57,569 nt of DNA from Cyanobacteria bacterium RYN_339 (GCA_028287685.1 JAQBPE010000230.1:1-57569), one strand, 5' to 3'. Positions 42,556-51,469 are shown, counted from the stretch's first letter. The notes: generated by a model from the letters alone, not told the origin. Numbers and translations: made by a program.

Positions 42556-43669
42556 TCAGGCGACGGATTTCGCTGGTGCCGGCGCCGATGGTGCCCAGGC
42601 GGCCGTCCCGCCAGAAGCGCTGCACCGGGTACTCCTTCATGAAGCCGTAGCCGCCGAAGACCTGCACGGCCTCGTAGGCCACCTTCTGGGAGACCTCGGA
42701 GGTGTAGAGCAGGGCCGCCGCGGCCTCCTTGCTGCAGCGCTTGCCGGCCATCGAGAGCCGCATGGCTTCGTGGGCCGCCAGCCGCGAGGTGAAGACGCCC
42801 GTGTACATGTCCGCCAGCTTGGCCTGGATCAGCTGGAAGCCGGCGATCGGCTGGCCGAACTGGCTGCGCTCCTGGCTGTAGGCCAGGGCCAGCGCCATGC
42901 ACTCTTCGGAGCAGCCCAGGGCCAGGAAGCAGTAGAACGCTCTTTCCAGATCCAGCCCGCTCATGACGACCTTGAAGCCCTGGTTGACCTCGCCCACCAC
43001 GTTCTCCACCGGCACGGGCGTGTCATGGAAGGCCAGCTCGCCCGTGGGCGACCCGCGCATGCCGACCTTGTCGAGCTTGCGGCTGACGCTGAAGCCCGGC
43101 GCGGGCAGCTCCACGCAGAAAGTGGTGATGCCGCGTTTGCCGGCCGCCGGGTCGGTCTTGGCGTAAAGCAGCATGAAGTCGGCGCCGGGGCCGTTGGTCA
43201 CGAACATCTTCGAGCCGTTCAGGAGGTAGTGATCGCCATCCAGGCGGGCCGTGCACTCGATGCCCATGGCGTCGGAGCCGGCGTTGGGCTCCGTGATGCC
43301 GAGGCAGCCGACCCACTCGCCGGAACAGAGCTTGGGCAGGTACTTCCGCTTCTGCTCCTCCGTGCCGTTGCGCAGCAAGTTGTGGGCGCAGAGGTTGAGG
43401 TGGGCGCCGTACGAGAGCGCGATGGCGGGGCTGACGCGCGTCAGCGCCTCGCAGACCAGCGCGGCCTGCATGTAGTCGCCGCCGGAGCCGCCGTATTGCT
43501 CCGGGACGCCGATGCCCAGGTAGCCCTCGGATGCCAGGCGCTTCCAGATGTCCGGCGGGAAGGCGTCGTCCTCGTCGATTTGGTCGGCGATCGGCCCGAA
43601 TTCTTTGCGGGCGAAGGCCAGGGCGGTCTCGAAGACGAGCTGGTGGTCTTCGGCGGCAAGCGTGGTCAT
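42524..43669 (-). CDS. Acyl-CoA dehydrogenase, isovaleryl-/citronellyl-CoA type
   Basis: A 381-residue FAD enzyme of normal family length. GITEPNAGSDAMG binds substrate and FAD; the helix GLDLERAF carries a glutamate at the catalytic-base position of isovaleryl-CoA dehydrogenase; and the C-terminal QVFGGYGFMKEYPVQRF and GAGTSEIRR segments are typical. The nearby AtuA-like and carboxyltransferase genes make a leucine- or terpene-type branched acyl-CoA a reasonable substrate. AGGAGG precedes ATG 43669. Its 3' end has a truncated copy 567 bases further on. Confidence 0.92.
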   Translation of the reverse strand: MTTLAAEDHQLVFETALAFARKEFGPIADQIDEDDAFPPDIWKRLASEGYLGIGVPEQYGGSGGDYMQAALVCEALTRVSPAIALSYGAHLNLCAHNLLRNGTEEQKRKYLPKLCSGEWVGCLGITEPNAGSDAMGIECTARLDGDHYLLNGSKMFVTNGPGADFMLLYAKTDPAAGKRGITTFCVELPAPGFSVSRKLDKVGMRGSPTGELAFHDTPVPVENVVGEVNQGFKVVMSGLDLERAFYCFLALGCSEECMALALAYSQERSQFGQPIAGFQLIQAKLADMYTGVFTSRLAAHEAMRLSMAGKRCSKEAAAALLYTSEVSQKVAYEAVQVFGGYGFMKEYPVQRFWRDGRLGTIGAGTSEIRRLIIARELLGQR

Positions 43670-43705
43670 GGGGCCTCCTATCGGGTGGGGACTTCATCAT
43701 AATGG

Positions 43706-43735
43706 TTGACGTCGGACCGACGCTATTGATAAGAT
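43706..43735 (+). promoter_or_regulatory. Sigma-70-type promoter of the second EF-hand hydrolase operon
   Basis: TTGACG (43706-43711), an 18-base spacer and TAAGAT (43730-43735). A TTAAGG at 43739 and TTATAGG ten bases later lie in the start region and recall the TTAA repeats at 30743. Confidence 0.55.
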
Positions 43736-43777
43736 AACATTAAGGTCTGGTTATAGGCCGGGTTGGAGTTGGAAGAA

Positions 43778-45229
43778 ATGCAACGACGCATGCACCGCGC
43801 GCTGGGCGCGGGCCTGGCCCTGGCCATGGTGGCGGGCTGCGGCAAGGCGGCCACCATGGCCGTCCAGCTCCCGGCCGTGCAGCCACGCGCGGCTGCGACC
43901 GCCGCGTTCGACGTGAAGAAGCTGCCCTCCAGCGCCGATCTGGCGCGCGCCGCGCTGAGCCTGGCCGGCGGCAATCGCGGCGGGCCCACGCAGGCGCAGA
44001 CCGGCCTCACGCCGGAGCAGTTCCGGGTGCTCGACCGCGACGGCGACGGCCGGATTTCCAGCCAGGAATACTTCACCAAGGCCTCGCTGACGACCGTGCG
44101 GGCCAGCCTCAAGCCGTTCCTGGGCTTCGTGAAGGCCAGCTTCGAGCTGCTGGACGAGGACCACGACGGCAAGCTGGGCCTGCCCGAGCTGGACGGGGCC
44201 TTGCTGGCGGGCGGCCAGCTGCGCGCCCACGCCGGCATCGCCGGCCTGCCCTGGATGCTGCACTTCGTGCTGGCCGACAAGGACAACGACCAACGGCTCA
44301 CCTACGCGGAGTTCCAGGACTTCTACACCTCGTTGGGTGCGTCGGACAAGCCCTTGCAGGGCGACGAGCCCGGCGCCCTGGGCGGCGGCTGGCTGAGCGT
44401 CTACCTGCGCGTGACGGGCAGCCTGGCCGCCTGGCGCGCCCTGCACCCGCCGCGCTCGCCCCTCACCAAGACGCCGCACGACCTGGGCTACGCCTACGAA
44501 GACATCGAGACCGTGAGCCACGACGGCCTGAAGCTGCGCGGCTGGTACATCCCCGCGGCCACGCCCACCACCAAGACCGTGGTGCTGGTGCACGGCTTCC
44601 AGGCCAACCGCCAGCTCTGGCTCGATCAGAAAATCGTGCCCATGCTGCAAGACCGCTACAACACCGTGATGCTGGACCTCCGCAACCACGGCAAGAGCGA
44701 GGGCCAGGTCACGAGCTACGGCTACTGGGAGCACCAGGACGCGCTGGCCGCGATCGCCTACGCCAAGGCGCGCGGCGCGACCGCCATCGGCGTGATCGGC
44801 CAGAGCCTGGGCGCCGCCACCTCCACGCGGGCCGTCGCGCGGGCGCCGGAGGTCAAGGCGCTGGTCTCCGATTGCGACTACGCCACCACGCTCTCCGCCT
44901 TCCAGGGCGCGATCAGCTCCGTGTGGGTGCCGCAGCCCGCGTTGATTGGGGCGGCCGGGCTCGAAATCGCGGACCAGCAACTGGGCATCCGCATGGAGGA
45001 CGCCCAGCCGCTGAACGAGCTGCCCGCCGTCGCGCCGCGCCCGGTGCTGTTCATCCATGGCGAGCAAGACCCGTTCATCTTCGCCGATAACTCCCGCATC
45101 CTCTTCGCGGCCTACCAGGGCCCGAAGGAGCTGTGGATTTGCCCCAAGGCGCTCCACGGCGACAGCGATACGACGGATGCGGATGGTTGGCGGCGGCGGG
45201 TACGGGGCTTGATGGATCGGACGTTGTAG
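43778..45229 (+). CDS. Three-EF-hand and alpha/beta-hydrolase fusion lipoprotein
   Basis: A 483-residue lipoprotein (lipobox VAGC, C21). Three EF-hand loops are visible: 86-97 (DRDGDGRISSQE), 126-137 (DEDHDGKLGLPE) and 167-178 (DKDNDQRLTYAE, weaker: Q replaces G). A hydrolase domain follows with nucleophile GQSLGA, an HG-type oxyanion stretch (LVHGFQAN), an acidic residue in IHGEQDPFI and a late histidine (KALHGDSD). It is a paralogue of the protein at 30810-32015, with one more EF-hand. ATG 43778 is chosen because the signal peptide begins there; TTG 43763 and ATG 43790 are alternatives. The next gene starts one base after its stop. Confidence 0.88.
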   Translation: MQRRMHRALGAGLALAMVAGCGKAATMAVQLPAVQPRAAATAAFDVKKLPSSADLARAALSLAGGNRGGPTQAQTGLTPEQFRVLDRDGDGRISSQEYFTKASLTTVRASLKPFLGFVKASFELLDEDHDGKLGLPELDGALLAGGQLRAHAGIAGLPWMLHFVLADKDNDQRLTYAEFQDFYTSLGASDKPLQGDEPGALGGGWLSVYLRVTGSLAAWRALHPPRSPLTKTPHDLGYAYEDIETVSHDGLKLRGWYIPAATPTTKTVVLVHGFQANRQLWLDQKIVPMLQDRYNTVMLDLRNHGKSEGQVTSYGYWEHQDALAAIAYAKARGATAIGVIGQSLGAATSTRAVARAPEVKALVSDCDYATTLSAFQGAISSVWVPQPALIGAAGLEIADQQLGIRMEDAQPLNELPAVAPRPVLFIHGEQDPFIFADNSRILFAAYQGPKELWICPKALHGDSDTTDADGWRRRVRGLMDRTL

Positions 45230-45230
45230 G

Positions 45231-46256
45231 ATGAAGGCCATGCTGTCTTCGCTGCTAGCCTTGCTGCTGACCGGGTGCGCGCACGCACCGATGGCCACCC
45301 CCATGCCGGCCGCCGAGCCGCGCATGATGGGCGCCGTGCAGCCGGACGGCTGGCACGGGCCCTGGCTGCCGACCATGGACACGCTCTCCGTCCCGTCGCT
45401 CGACTTCGCCAACCCCTTCAAGGCCGCGGAAAGCCGGGACTACCTGGCCAAGCACCCCGGGTGGGACGACGGCCTGCCCAAGGACGTGGTCGCGCTGTTG
45501 AAGAACAAGCCGCTGGGCGCCGCGGCGCTGGCGCGCTGGGACGCCGCCACGCGCGGCCGCGTGCTGGATTCGCTGAGCGCGATCGCCCAGAAGCCCTTGG
45601 CGCCCGGCCTCGACCGCGCCGATCTGCTGAACGACCTGCTGGCCGAGCTGGAGGTGCCCGCCCGCGTGACCCAGGGCCTGAAGTGGACCTGCGAGTCCGC
45701 CAGCGTCCAGATCCTGCTGGCGGAGCGCAACCCCGCCGAGTACGCCCGGCTGGTGGCGGGCCTCGCCAGCGCCGACGGCAAGGTGAAGCTGGCGGATGGC
45801 GCGGCGATCGCCCGCGTGCCCGACTGGGCCAGCAAGACGGACGCGTGGCGCTCGTGGCCCTCGCGCCTGCTGCAACCGGCCTTCGCGACCTACGGCAACG
45901 GCCCGCTCGGCTACGACAACACGCATGACCGCAACAGCCTGGGCGCCAGCGGCCTGACGGATCCGCAAGTGGTGAAGCTGGCCTCGTCCGTCTTCGGGCG
46001 GCCTTTCGCGGCACTCACGCCGGACAACTCGACGGCCGCCCAGCGCATGGGCTGGTACCGGGCCGGGCTCGACGCCGGCTGGCACCCGATCGTGTGGGTG
46101 GAGTGGTCCAGCGGGCACGTGGTGGTGGGCGAGCCCGATCGCAAGCAGCGCGTCGTGATCGACAACCCCTTCGGGGCGGTTCACTCCCTCACGCCCACGG
46201 CGTTCCAGGACAATCTCCACAGCGTCTACCTGCCGGTAGAGGTTAAGCAGGATTAA
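45231..46256 (+). CDS. Lipoprotein with papain/transglutaminase-like Cys-His-Asp arrangement
   Basis: A 341-residue lipoprotein (lipobox LTGC, C16). The first 145 residues are not recognised. C154 at the start of a helix (KWTCESASVQILL), H296 before a strand (SSGHVVVGEP), and an acidic/Asn pair at 311-312 (IDNPFG) have the order and spacing of papain-like or C39-like cysteine peptidases. This is a structural guess, not a family match. The gene begins one base after the EF-hand hydrolase, so the two products probably act together at the cell surface. Confidence 0.7.
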   Translation: MKAMLSSLLALLLTGCAHAPMATPMPAAEPRMMGAVQPDGWHGPWLPTMDTLSVPSLDFANPFKAAESRDYLAKHPGWDDGLPKDVVALLKNKPLGAAALARWDAATRGRVLDSLSAIAQKPLAPGLDRADLLNDLLAELEVPARVTQGLKWTCESASVQILLAERNPAEYARLVAGLASADGKVKLADGAAIARVPDWASKTDAWRSWPSRLLQPAFATYGNGPLGYDNTHDRNSLGASGLTDPQVVKLASSVFGRPFAALTPDNSTAAQRMGWYRAGLDAGWHPIVWVEWSSGHVVVGEPDRKQRVVIDNPFGAVHSLTPTAFQDNLHSVYLPVEVKQD

Positions 46257-46278
46257 GGACAGCTTTAATCTGGGTTAA
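46243..46278 (+). promoter_or_regulatory. Cluster of four phased TTAA elements before the Kelch gene
   Basis: TTAA occurs at 46243, 46253, 46265 and 46275, ten to twelve bases apart, in G+C-rich DNA where TTAA is rare. The first two lie in the end of the upstream gene. TATATC follows at 46281 as a possible -10. Three more TTAA lie at 46312, 46328 and 46349, and an imperfect hairpin around 46313-46340 surrounds a GGGAGG. The pattern suits an OmpR/PhoB-type operator. Confidence 0.45.
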
Positions 46279-46370
46279 GGTATATCCCGACGTCTTGACG
46301 GTGGGATGCCATTAAAGGGAGGATAGCTTAAGCATCCTTTACCTAGATTTAACGTCTGGAGCTGTCCCGC

Positions 46371-47351
46371 ATGCGTTCCTTCCGTCCCCTGCTCGGCACG
46401 ACCCTCGCCCTCGTCACGCTCGCCGGTTGCGGCACGACCTTGGTGCCGGGCGCTGCCCGCAAGGCCGTAGCGAACCTGGCCGCCAAGGCCGACGACGCCT
46501 GGCAGAGCTACCCCGACCAGCCCGCCGCCCGCAACCGCGCGGCCGCGGTGCCCATCGGCTTCTCGCTCTTCATCGTGGGCGGCGACGGCGGCGAGCAGGG
46601 CATGCAGGTCTTCCACGCCTTCGACAAGTGGACCAGCGCGCCGGCGCTGCCGACCGGCCGCAAGGGCCTCTCGGCCGTGATGGTGCCCGCTTCCCGCGTG
46701 TTGGCGGTGGGCGGCAAGGCGAACGGCCACGAGGTCGGCACCGCCGAGCTCTTCAGCACCGACAAGGGCAGCTGGTCGACGTTGGCCCCGATGCCGACCG
46801 CCCGCGCCAACGCCGGCGCCGATGCCGACGGCGTGTTCGCCTACGTCGCCGGCGGTTGCGCCGCGGAGAAGCCGCTGGCCACCGTCGAGCGCCTCGACAT
46901 CCGCGACGGCAAGTGGGCTGCGCTGCCGAACCTGGGCCTGGCCCGCGAAGGCTGCGTGGCCGTGCGCTTGGGCCGCCGGATGGTGGTGATCGGCGGCAAG
47001 ACCGCCAGCGGCGCGATGACCGGCGCCGTGGAGCGTTACAACCTGGAAGACGGCGGCGCCTGGGCGGCGGGTGCCTCGATGCCCACCCCCCGCGCCTTCG
47101 CCGGCGTGGCCGTCTACGGCCACCACGCCTTCCTGCTGGGCGGCCTGGGCAACAACAACCAGGAGCTCGACGTGGTCGAGTCTTACGACATGTCCACCGA
47201 CACCTGGACCAAGCGCGCCCCGCTGCCGCAGGCGCTGGTCGGCGGCCTGGGCGCCAAGCTCGGCGAGCGCATGGTCGTGACGGGCGGCTCGGCCGCCGGC
47301 AAGTCCAACACCCACACGTGGGGCCGCCCGTTCCCGTTCCCCGCGAACTAA
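46371..47351 (+). CDS. Kelch-repeat lipoprotein
   Basis: A 326-residue lipoprotein (LAGC lipobox, near residue 20). About five to six Kelch blades follow, each with a Gly-Gly pair and a Trp (IVGGDGGEQGMQVFHAFDKW, AVGGKANGHEV, VIGGKTASGAM, LLGGLGNNNQ), forming a beta-propeller for protein or sugar binding. There is no catalytic domain. GGAG precedes ATG 46371. The stop overlaps the convergent repeat-lipoprotein gene by four bases. Confidence 0.86.
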   Translation: MRSFRPLLGTTLALVTLAGCGTTLVPGAARKAVANLAAKADDAWQSYPDQPAARNRAAAVPIGFSLFIVGGDGGEQGMQVFHAFDKWTSAPALPTGRKGLSAVMVPASRVLAVGGKANGHEVGTAELFSTDKGSWSTLAPMPTARANAGADADGVFAYVAGGCAAEKPLATVERLDIRDGKWAALPNLGLAREGCVAVRLGRRMVVIGGKTASGAMTGAVERYNLEDGGAWAAGASMPTPRAFAGVAVYGHHAFLLGGLGNNNQELDVVESYDMSTDTWTKRAPLPQALVGGLGAKLGERMVVTGGSAAGKSNTHTWGRPFPFPAN

Positions 47352-48733
47352 GAACCGGCGATCAGCTTCAAGCCTTCTTCCAGCGCGCCGTTGGCCGGTT
47401 CCAAGTACAGGATCCGGTTGGCGGCGATGCTGTCTCCTCGCAAAGCCGCAAGGTAGCGGCCGAAGGTCGCGAAGTCCAGGCCGATGTCCCCGAAGGCTTC
47501 CGCGCCGTAGGTGAAGGTCTGGGTCAGGTTCTCCTTCGAGCTGTCGAGGTAGATGCCGTTGATCACGTACACCCAGTCCGCGGGCTTCTTGATCTCGTAG
47601 GCCACGCCACGGACGGTCCTGGCCCGGGTGATGTAGGGGCGCTGGTTGAAGTAGGCCAGCGGATCCTGGCCGCTGGCGGCCAGGTCCTGCATCTTGCGCG
47701 TGACGCCTTCGCGCTCTGCGCGCAGGAGCCCGGCGTAGGCCTCGAAGGTGGACTCGTCCGGCCCCGTGTAGGGCGTGAAGCCGTGCGCGCGGTCGATACG
47801 CGTGGTGGCGTCGGTGTAGCGGGCGATGATCAGGTCCGCGAAGCGCTGCGCCACCTCGTGCTTCTTCTTGTCATCCCACGCCTCGGCATGGACCGCGGCC
47901 AGGGCCGCCCGCAAGCGCGCGTACCCAGCGATGATGGCGGGCCGGTTGGCGGCTTCCTCGTAAGGCAACAGGTCCTCGGCCTTCTCGTGGGGCTTGAAGA
48001 TGCCGAGCATGCCGCTGCCGTAGCCCAGCCGGATGGTCTCGGAGGCCTGGGCGGTGTCTTCGTCCACGGCGATGCTGGCGGCGCTGGCAAGATGGGTGTA
48101 GCGCAGGCGGCGGTCCGTGGTGCCCGGGGCGGCGGCCGTGAGCAGGACGGAGGCCCCCACGTCCGCAGGCAGGTAGACCGTGAACTTGCCGGCGGCATCG
48201 GAGAGGACCTCGTAGACCGGCTTGCCGGCCGGGTCCACGCCCAGCTGGAGCGAGGCGTTGGTCTGGAGGTCCAGCACGCGCAGGGACATGCCGGCGGCGG
48301 GGGCGATGGCGCCGAAGAGCGTGTCCGCGGTGGCGGCCAGGCGGTAGCTGCCGCCGTTGTCGGAGATTACGCTGCCGCCATTGTCGGAGATCACGCTGCC
48401 GCCGTTGTTCGAGATCAGGTTGGATCCGGCGGGCAAGGCGGCCGCACCCTCTCCCACCGCGATCACGCTGCCGCTGTTGTTAGATAGGATTTGGCCGGCC
48501 TTGGCGTCCAGCACGTAGCGGGCGTCGATCGCCACCTGGCCCGCCAACGCGCGGGAGGTTCCGGGCGGGCGCTGGAGGCTGGCCGCCGGCGGCGGGGTGG
48601 GGGACGGCTTGGCGGCGCTGGCCGCCGGCGTGGCGCTGGCCGTGGTCTTTACCTTCGCGCGCGTCGTGGGGTCCGCCACCTGGCAGGCGGTCAGCAGCAC
48701 GGCAGCCAGCAACACGGAACGCTTGAACATCAT
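47348..48733 (-). CDS. Octapeptide-repeat lipoprotein, paralogue 2
   Basis: A 461-residue lipoprotein (lipobox LTAC, C17). After an Ala/Thr/Pro linker comes the conserved module RPPGTSRALAGQVAIDARY, then a short repeat region (82-129) with ILSNNSGS, LISNNGGS and two VISDNGGS units. A conserved beta domain (PAAGMSLRVLDL, then LGVDPAGKPVYEVLSDAAGKF) and a ~300-residue helical C-terminal domain follow. Its neighbour at 48756-50123 is alike along its whole length. ATG 48733 is chosen because TATAAC lies exactly six bases before it. This allows transcription apart from the mntR operon, although it lies only 22 bases after it. Confidence 0.85.
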   Translation of the reverse strand: MMFKRSVLLAAVLLTACQVADPTTRAKVKTTASATPAASAAKPSPTPPPAASLQRPPGTSRALAGQVAIDARYVLDAKAGQILSNNSGSVIAVGEGAAALPAGSNLISNNGGSVISDNGGSVISDNGGSYRLAATADTLFGAIAPAAGMSLRVLDLQTNASLQLGVDPAGKPVYEVLSDAAGKFTVYLPADVGASVLLTAAAPGTTDRRLRYTHLASAASIAVDEDTAQASETIRLGYGSGMLGIFKPHEKAEDLLPYEEAANRPAIIAGYARLRAALAAVHAEAWDDKKKHEVAQRFADLIIARYTDATTRIDRAHGFTPYTGPDESTFEAYAGLLRAEREGVTRKMQDLAASGQDPLAYFNQRPYITRARTVRGVAYEIKKPADWVYVINGIYLDSSKENLTQTFTYGAEAFGDIGLDFATFGRYLAALRGDSIAANRILYLEPANGALEEGLKLIAGS

Positions 48734-48739
48734 CCGTTC

Positions 48740-48745
48740 GTTATA
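48740..48745 (-). promoter_or_regulatory. -10 hexamer TATAAC, six bases before paralogue 2
   Basis: On the minus strand, TATAAC in GGGGTATAAC context, then GAACGG and ATG 48733. Confidence 0.55.
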
Positions 48746-48755
48746 CCCCATGGCG

Positions 48756-50123
48756 TCAGGGCGCGGCGGCCGCGGCGTCGAGCACCGCGTTGATGGCTGG
48801 CAGCGCCCCGTTGTCGGGGTCCAGGTAGAGGATCCGGCGCGCGGCATGCTGGTCGCCGTGGTATGCGGCCACGTAGGTCGGCAGCGTATCGCTCGGCACC
48901 TCCAGGTCGGAGAAGGCCTCGAACAGCCCGACCAGCGACTGGGTGTTCGTCAGGTCGCCATGCGTGATGTAGAAATCGCCCACCACGAAGACCCAATCTG
49001 CCGGCTTCTTGATCTGGTAGGGCACGTCGCGCCCCGCGTTGGCCCGGGTGATGTAGGACCGCCCGGCGAAGAAGGCCAGCGGGTCCTGGCCCTGGCCCAC
49101 GAGCTCTTGCATCTTGCTGGTGACGGCCAGGCGCTCCGCATGCATGACGCGGGCATAGGCGTCGAAGGTGGATTCCGTGGAGCCGTCGCAGAGGTCGCGC
49201 TTGCGGTCGTAGCGGGCCATGATGATGTCCGCGATGCGCTGGGCCACGTCCTGCTGCTTGGCAAGGGGCCAGGTCTTGCCCCCGATCGCGGCGACCCGGT
49301 CGCGCAGACGCTTGGCACCCGCTTGGATCTTGGGCCGGTCCTCGGGGGTTTCGGCCTTGAGCGCCTCGTCGTCCGGCACGCCCGTATTGAACAAGAGCAG
49401 CATGGTCCGGCCGTACCCGCGGCGGATCAGGTCGGAGGCCAAGGCCGTGTCCTCGTCGATGCCGGCCGTGCCGCTGGTGGCGATCGCCGTGTAGCCGAGA
49501 CGAGGATCCTGCGAGCCCGGGGCCGTGGCCGTGAGCAGGACGTTCGTCGAGGCGCCGGCCGGCACGAACACCTGGAACTTGCCTGCGCCGTCGGAAAGCA
49601 CCTCGTACACAGGCTTCCCCGCGGCATCGACGCCCAACGAGAGCGAGGCGGCCGTCGTGAGGTCGTAGGCGCGCAGGGCCATGCCGGCGGCCGGGGCCGT
49701 GACGCCCACCAGCGGCGGCGGCGTGGCTTGCAAGAGCTCGAACCCCACGCCACGCACGGGGAGGGCCCCGGCGGCATGATCGGAGATGATGCCGGAGCCA
49801 TTGTTGGAGATCACGTTGCTGCCAGCCGCCAGCCCGGCGCCCGCGGCACCGATGGCGACCACGCCGGAGCCGTTGTTGGAAATGACCCGGCCGGCGGCGC
49901 TGTCGGCCGCGTAGCGCGCATCGATCTCCACCAGGCCGGCCAGCGCCCGAACGTCGCCCGGGGGCCGCTGGAGGGTGGCCGCGGTCGCGGCGGCCGGTCC
50001 CGCGCTGGACCTGGCGCCGGGCGTGCTGCTGGCGGCGGCGCGCACCTTCACGCGGGACGCATCCGGCTGGCAGGCCCCCAGGCAGGCAACGGCAAGGATC
50101 AGGGAAGCCAGGACGCGCGCCAT
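48756..50123 (-). CDS. Octapeptide-repeat lipoprotein, paralogue 3, in the mntR-mntH operon
   Basis: A 455-residue lipoprotein (lipobox LGAC, C18). Module order equals paralogue 2: linker, RPPGDVRALAGLVEIDARY, a reduced repeat region (VISNNGSG twice and IISDHAAG, within 80-119), a beta domain with LGVDAAGKPVYEVLSDGAGKF and the motif IDEDTALAS, then a helical domain. Its ATG shares one base with the mntH stop (TGATG), so translation is coupled to the manganese transporter. A link with metal uptake or sensing is suggested by position only; no metal-binding motif is obvious. Confidence 0.85.
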   Translation of the reverse strand: MARVLASLILAVACLGACQPDASRVKVRAAASSTPGARSSAGPAAATAATLQRPPGDVRALAGLVEIDARYAADSAAGRVISNNGSGVVAIGAAGAGLAAGSNVISNNGSGIISDHAAGALPVRGVGFELLQATPPPLVGVTAPAAGMALRAYDLTTAASLSLGVDAAGKPVYEVLSDGAGKFQVFVPAGASTNVLLTATAPGSQDPRLGYTAIATSGTAGIDEDTALASDLIRRGYGRTMLLLFNTGVPDDEALKAETPEDRPKIQAGAKRLRDRVAAIGGKTWPLAKQQDVAQRIADIIMARYDRKRDLCDGSTESTFDAYARVMHAERLAVTSKMQELVGQGQDPLAFFAGRSYITRANAGRDVPYQIKKPADWVFVVGDFYITHGDLTNTQSLVGLFEAFSDLEVPSDTLPTYVAAYHGDQHAARRILYLDPDNGALPAINAVLDAAAAAP

Positions 50124-51469
50124 CAGCCGGCGATCATCCCTCTGAACGTCTGGATCAGCAGCCAGACGTTCAGCCCCGCGATCAGGAACGCCACCGTGTA
50201 GGCGGTGTACCGCAGCCAGGCCGCGTTGACGAACTCCCCCATCTTGGCCGGATCCGACGTGAAGCGCACCAGCGGGAAGATGGCGAACGACAGCTGCAGC
50301 GAGAGCACGACCTGGCTGAGGATCAGCAGCTGGCCGGTGCTGCGCTCGCCGTAGAGGGCGATGACCGCGACGGCGGGGGCGATCGCCACGCCGCGGGTGA
50401 GCAGGCGCCGGCCCCAGGCGGGCAGCTTGATCGAGAGGAAGCCCTCCATCACGATCTGCCCCGCCAGCGTGCCGGTCAGCGTGCTGTTCTGCCCGGAGGC
50501 CAACAACGCCACCGCGAAGAGCGTGCTGGCGATGGGGGCGCCCAGCATCGGGCTCAGCAGCTGGTAGGCCTGCTGGATCTCGCCCACGTCGTGCTTGCCG
50601 GCCACGTGGAAGGTGGCGGCCGCCAGGATCAAGATCGCGGCGTTGATGAACAGGGCGAACATCAGGGCGAAGGTGCTGTCCACCGTGGCCCATTTGATCG
50701 CTTCGCGCTTGCCCTCCGGCGTGCGCTCGAAGGCGCGCGTCTGGACGATGGCGCTGTGTAAATAGAGGTTGTGGGGCATGACCGTGGCGCCCAGGATCCC
50801 GATGGCGACGTAGAGCATGGCCGGGTTGGTCACGACCTCCGGACGCGGCACGAAGCCGGCCAGCACGTCGGACCAGACGGGCTTGGCCATGAAGATCTCC
50901 ACCGCGAAGCAGCCCGCGATCGAGGCGATCAGCGTGATGACCAAGATCTCCAGCAACCGGAAGCCGCGGTTCTGCAACAGCAGCACCAGCAGCACGTCGG
51001 CCGTGGTCAGCAACACGCCGGCCAGCAAGGGCAGGCCGAAGAGCAACTGCAGCGCGATGGCGGAGCCGATCACCTCGGCCAGGTCGCACGCGGCGATCGC
51101 CAGCTCGCAGAGCACCCACAACAAGTAATTGGTGTACTTGCCGTAGTGGTCGGCGCAGGCCTGGGCCAGGTCCCGGCCCGTCACGATGCCCAGCTTGGCG
51201 GACAACGCTTGCAGGACGATGGCCATCAGGTTGCTGATCAGCACGACGGAGAGCAGGGTGTAGGCGAACTGGCTGCCGCCCGCGAGGTCGGTGGCCCAGT
51301 TGCCCGGGTCCATGTAGCCCACGGCCACCATGTAGCCCGGGCCCAGGAAGCCCATCAGGCGACGCCACCAGGGGCCGCCCGGGATCTTGACGGTGGAGAA
51401 GACCTCGGGCAGCGAGGCCGTCTCGCGGCGCCGGCGCCAGCCGGGCTCGTCGGCGATCTGCGTGCTCAT
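50123..51469 (-). CDS. mntH: Nramp-family divalent metal (Mn2+) transporter
   Basis: A proton-coupled manganese/iron importer of 448 residues with the usual eleven hydrophobic segments. The metal-binding motifs are DPGNWATD in TM1 and MPHNLYLHS in TM6. It starts by overlapping the stop of the mntR gene (ATGA) and ends overlapping the next lipoprotein gene. Control by the adjacent DtxR-family repressor through the palindrome at 52169 is likely, with the operon silenced when metal is plentiful. Confidence 0.95.
   Translation of the reverse strand: MSTQIADEPGWRRRRETASLPEVFSTVKIPGGPWWRRLMGFLGPGYMVAVGYMDPGNWATDLAGGSQFAYTLLSVVLISNLMAIVLQALSAKLGIVTGRDLAQACADHYGKYTNYLLWVLCELAIAACDLAEVIGSAIALQLLFGLPLLAGVLLTTADVLLVLLLQNRGFRLLEILVITLIASIAGCFAVEIFMAKPVWSDVLAGFVPRPEVVTNPAMLYVAIGILGATVMPHNLYLHSAIVQTRAFERTPEGKREAIKWATVDSTFALMFALFINAAILILAAATFHVAGKHDVGEIQQAYQLLSPMLGAPIASTLFAVALLASGQNSTLTGTLAGQIVMEGFLSIKLPAWGRRLLTRGVAIAPAVAVIALYGERSTGQLLILSQVVLSLQLSFAIFPLVRFTSDPAKMGEFVNAAWLRYTAYTVAFLIAGLNVWLLIQTFRGMIAG

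Noticed and set aside
46427..48487. 686-codon open frame on the plus strand across two genes
   Set aside because: It runs through the Kelch gene in another frame and antisense to the next lipoprotein gene; arginine-rich, no motif.
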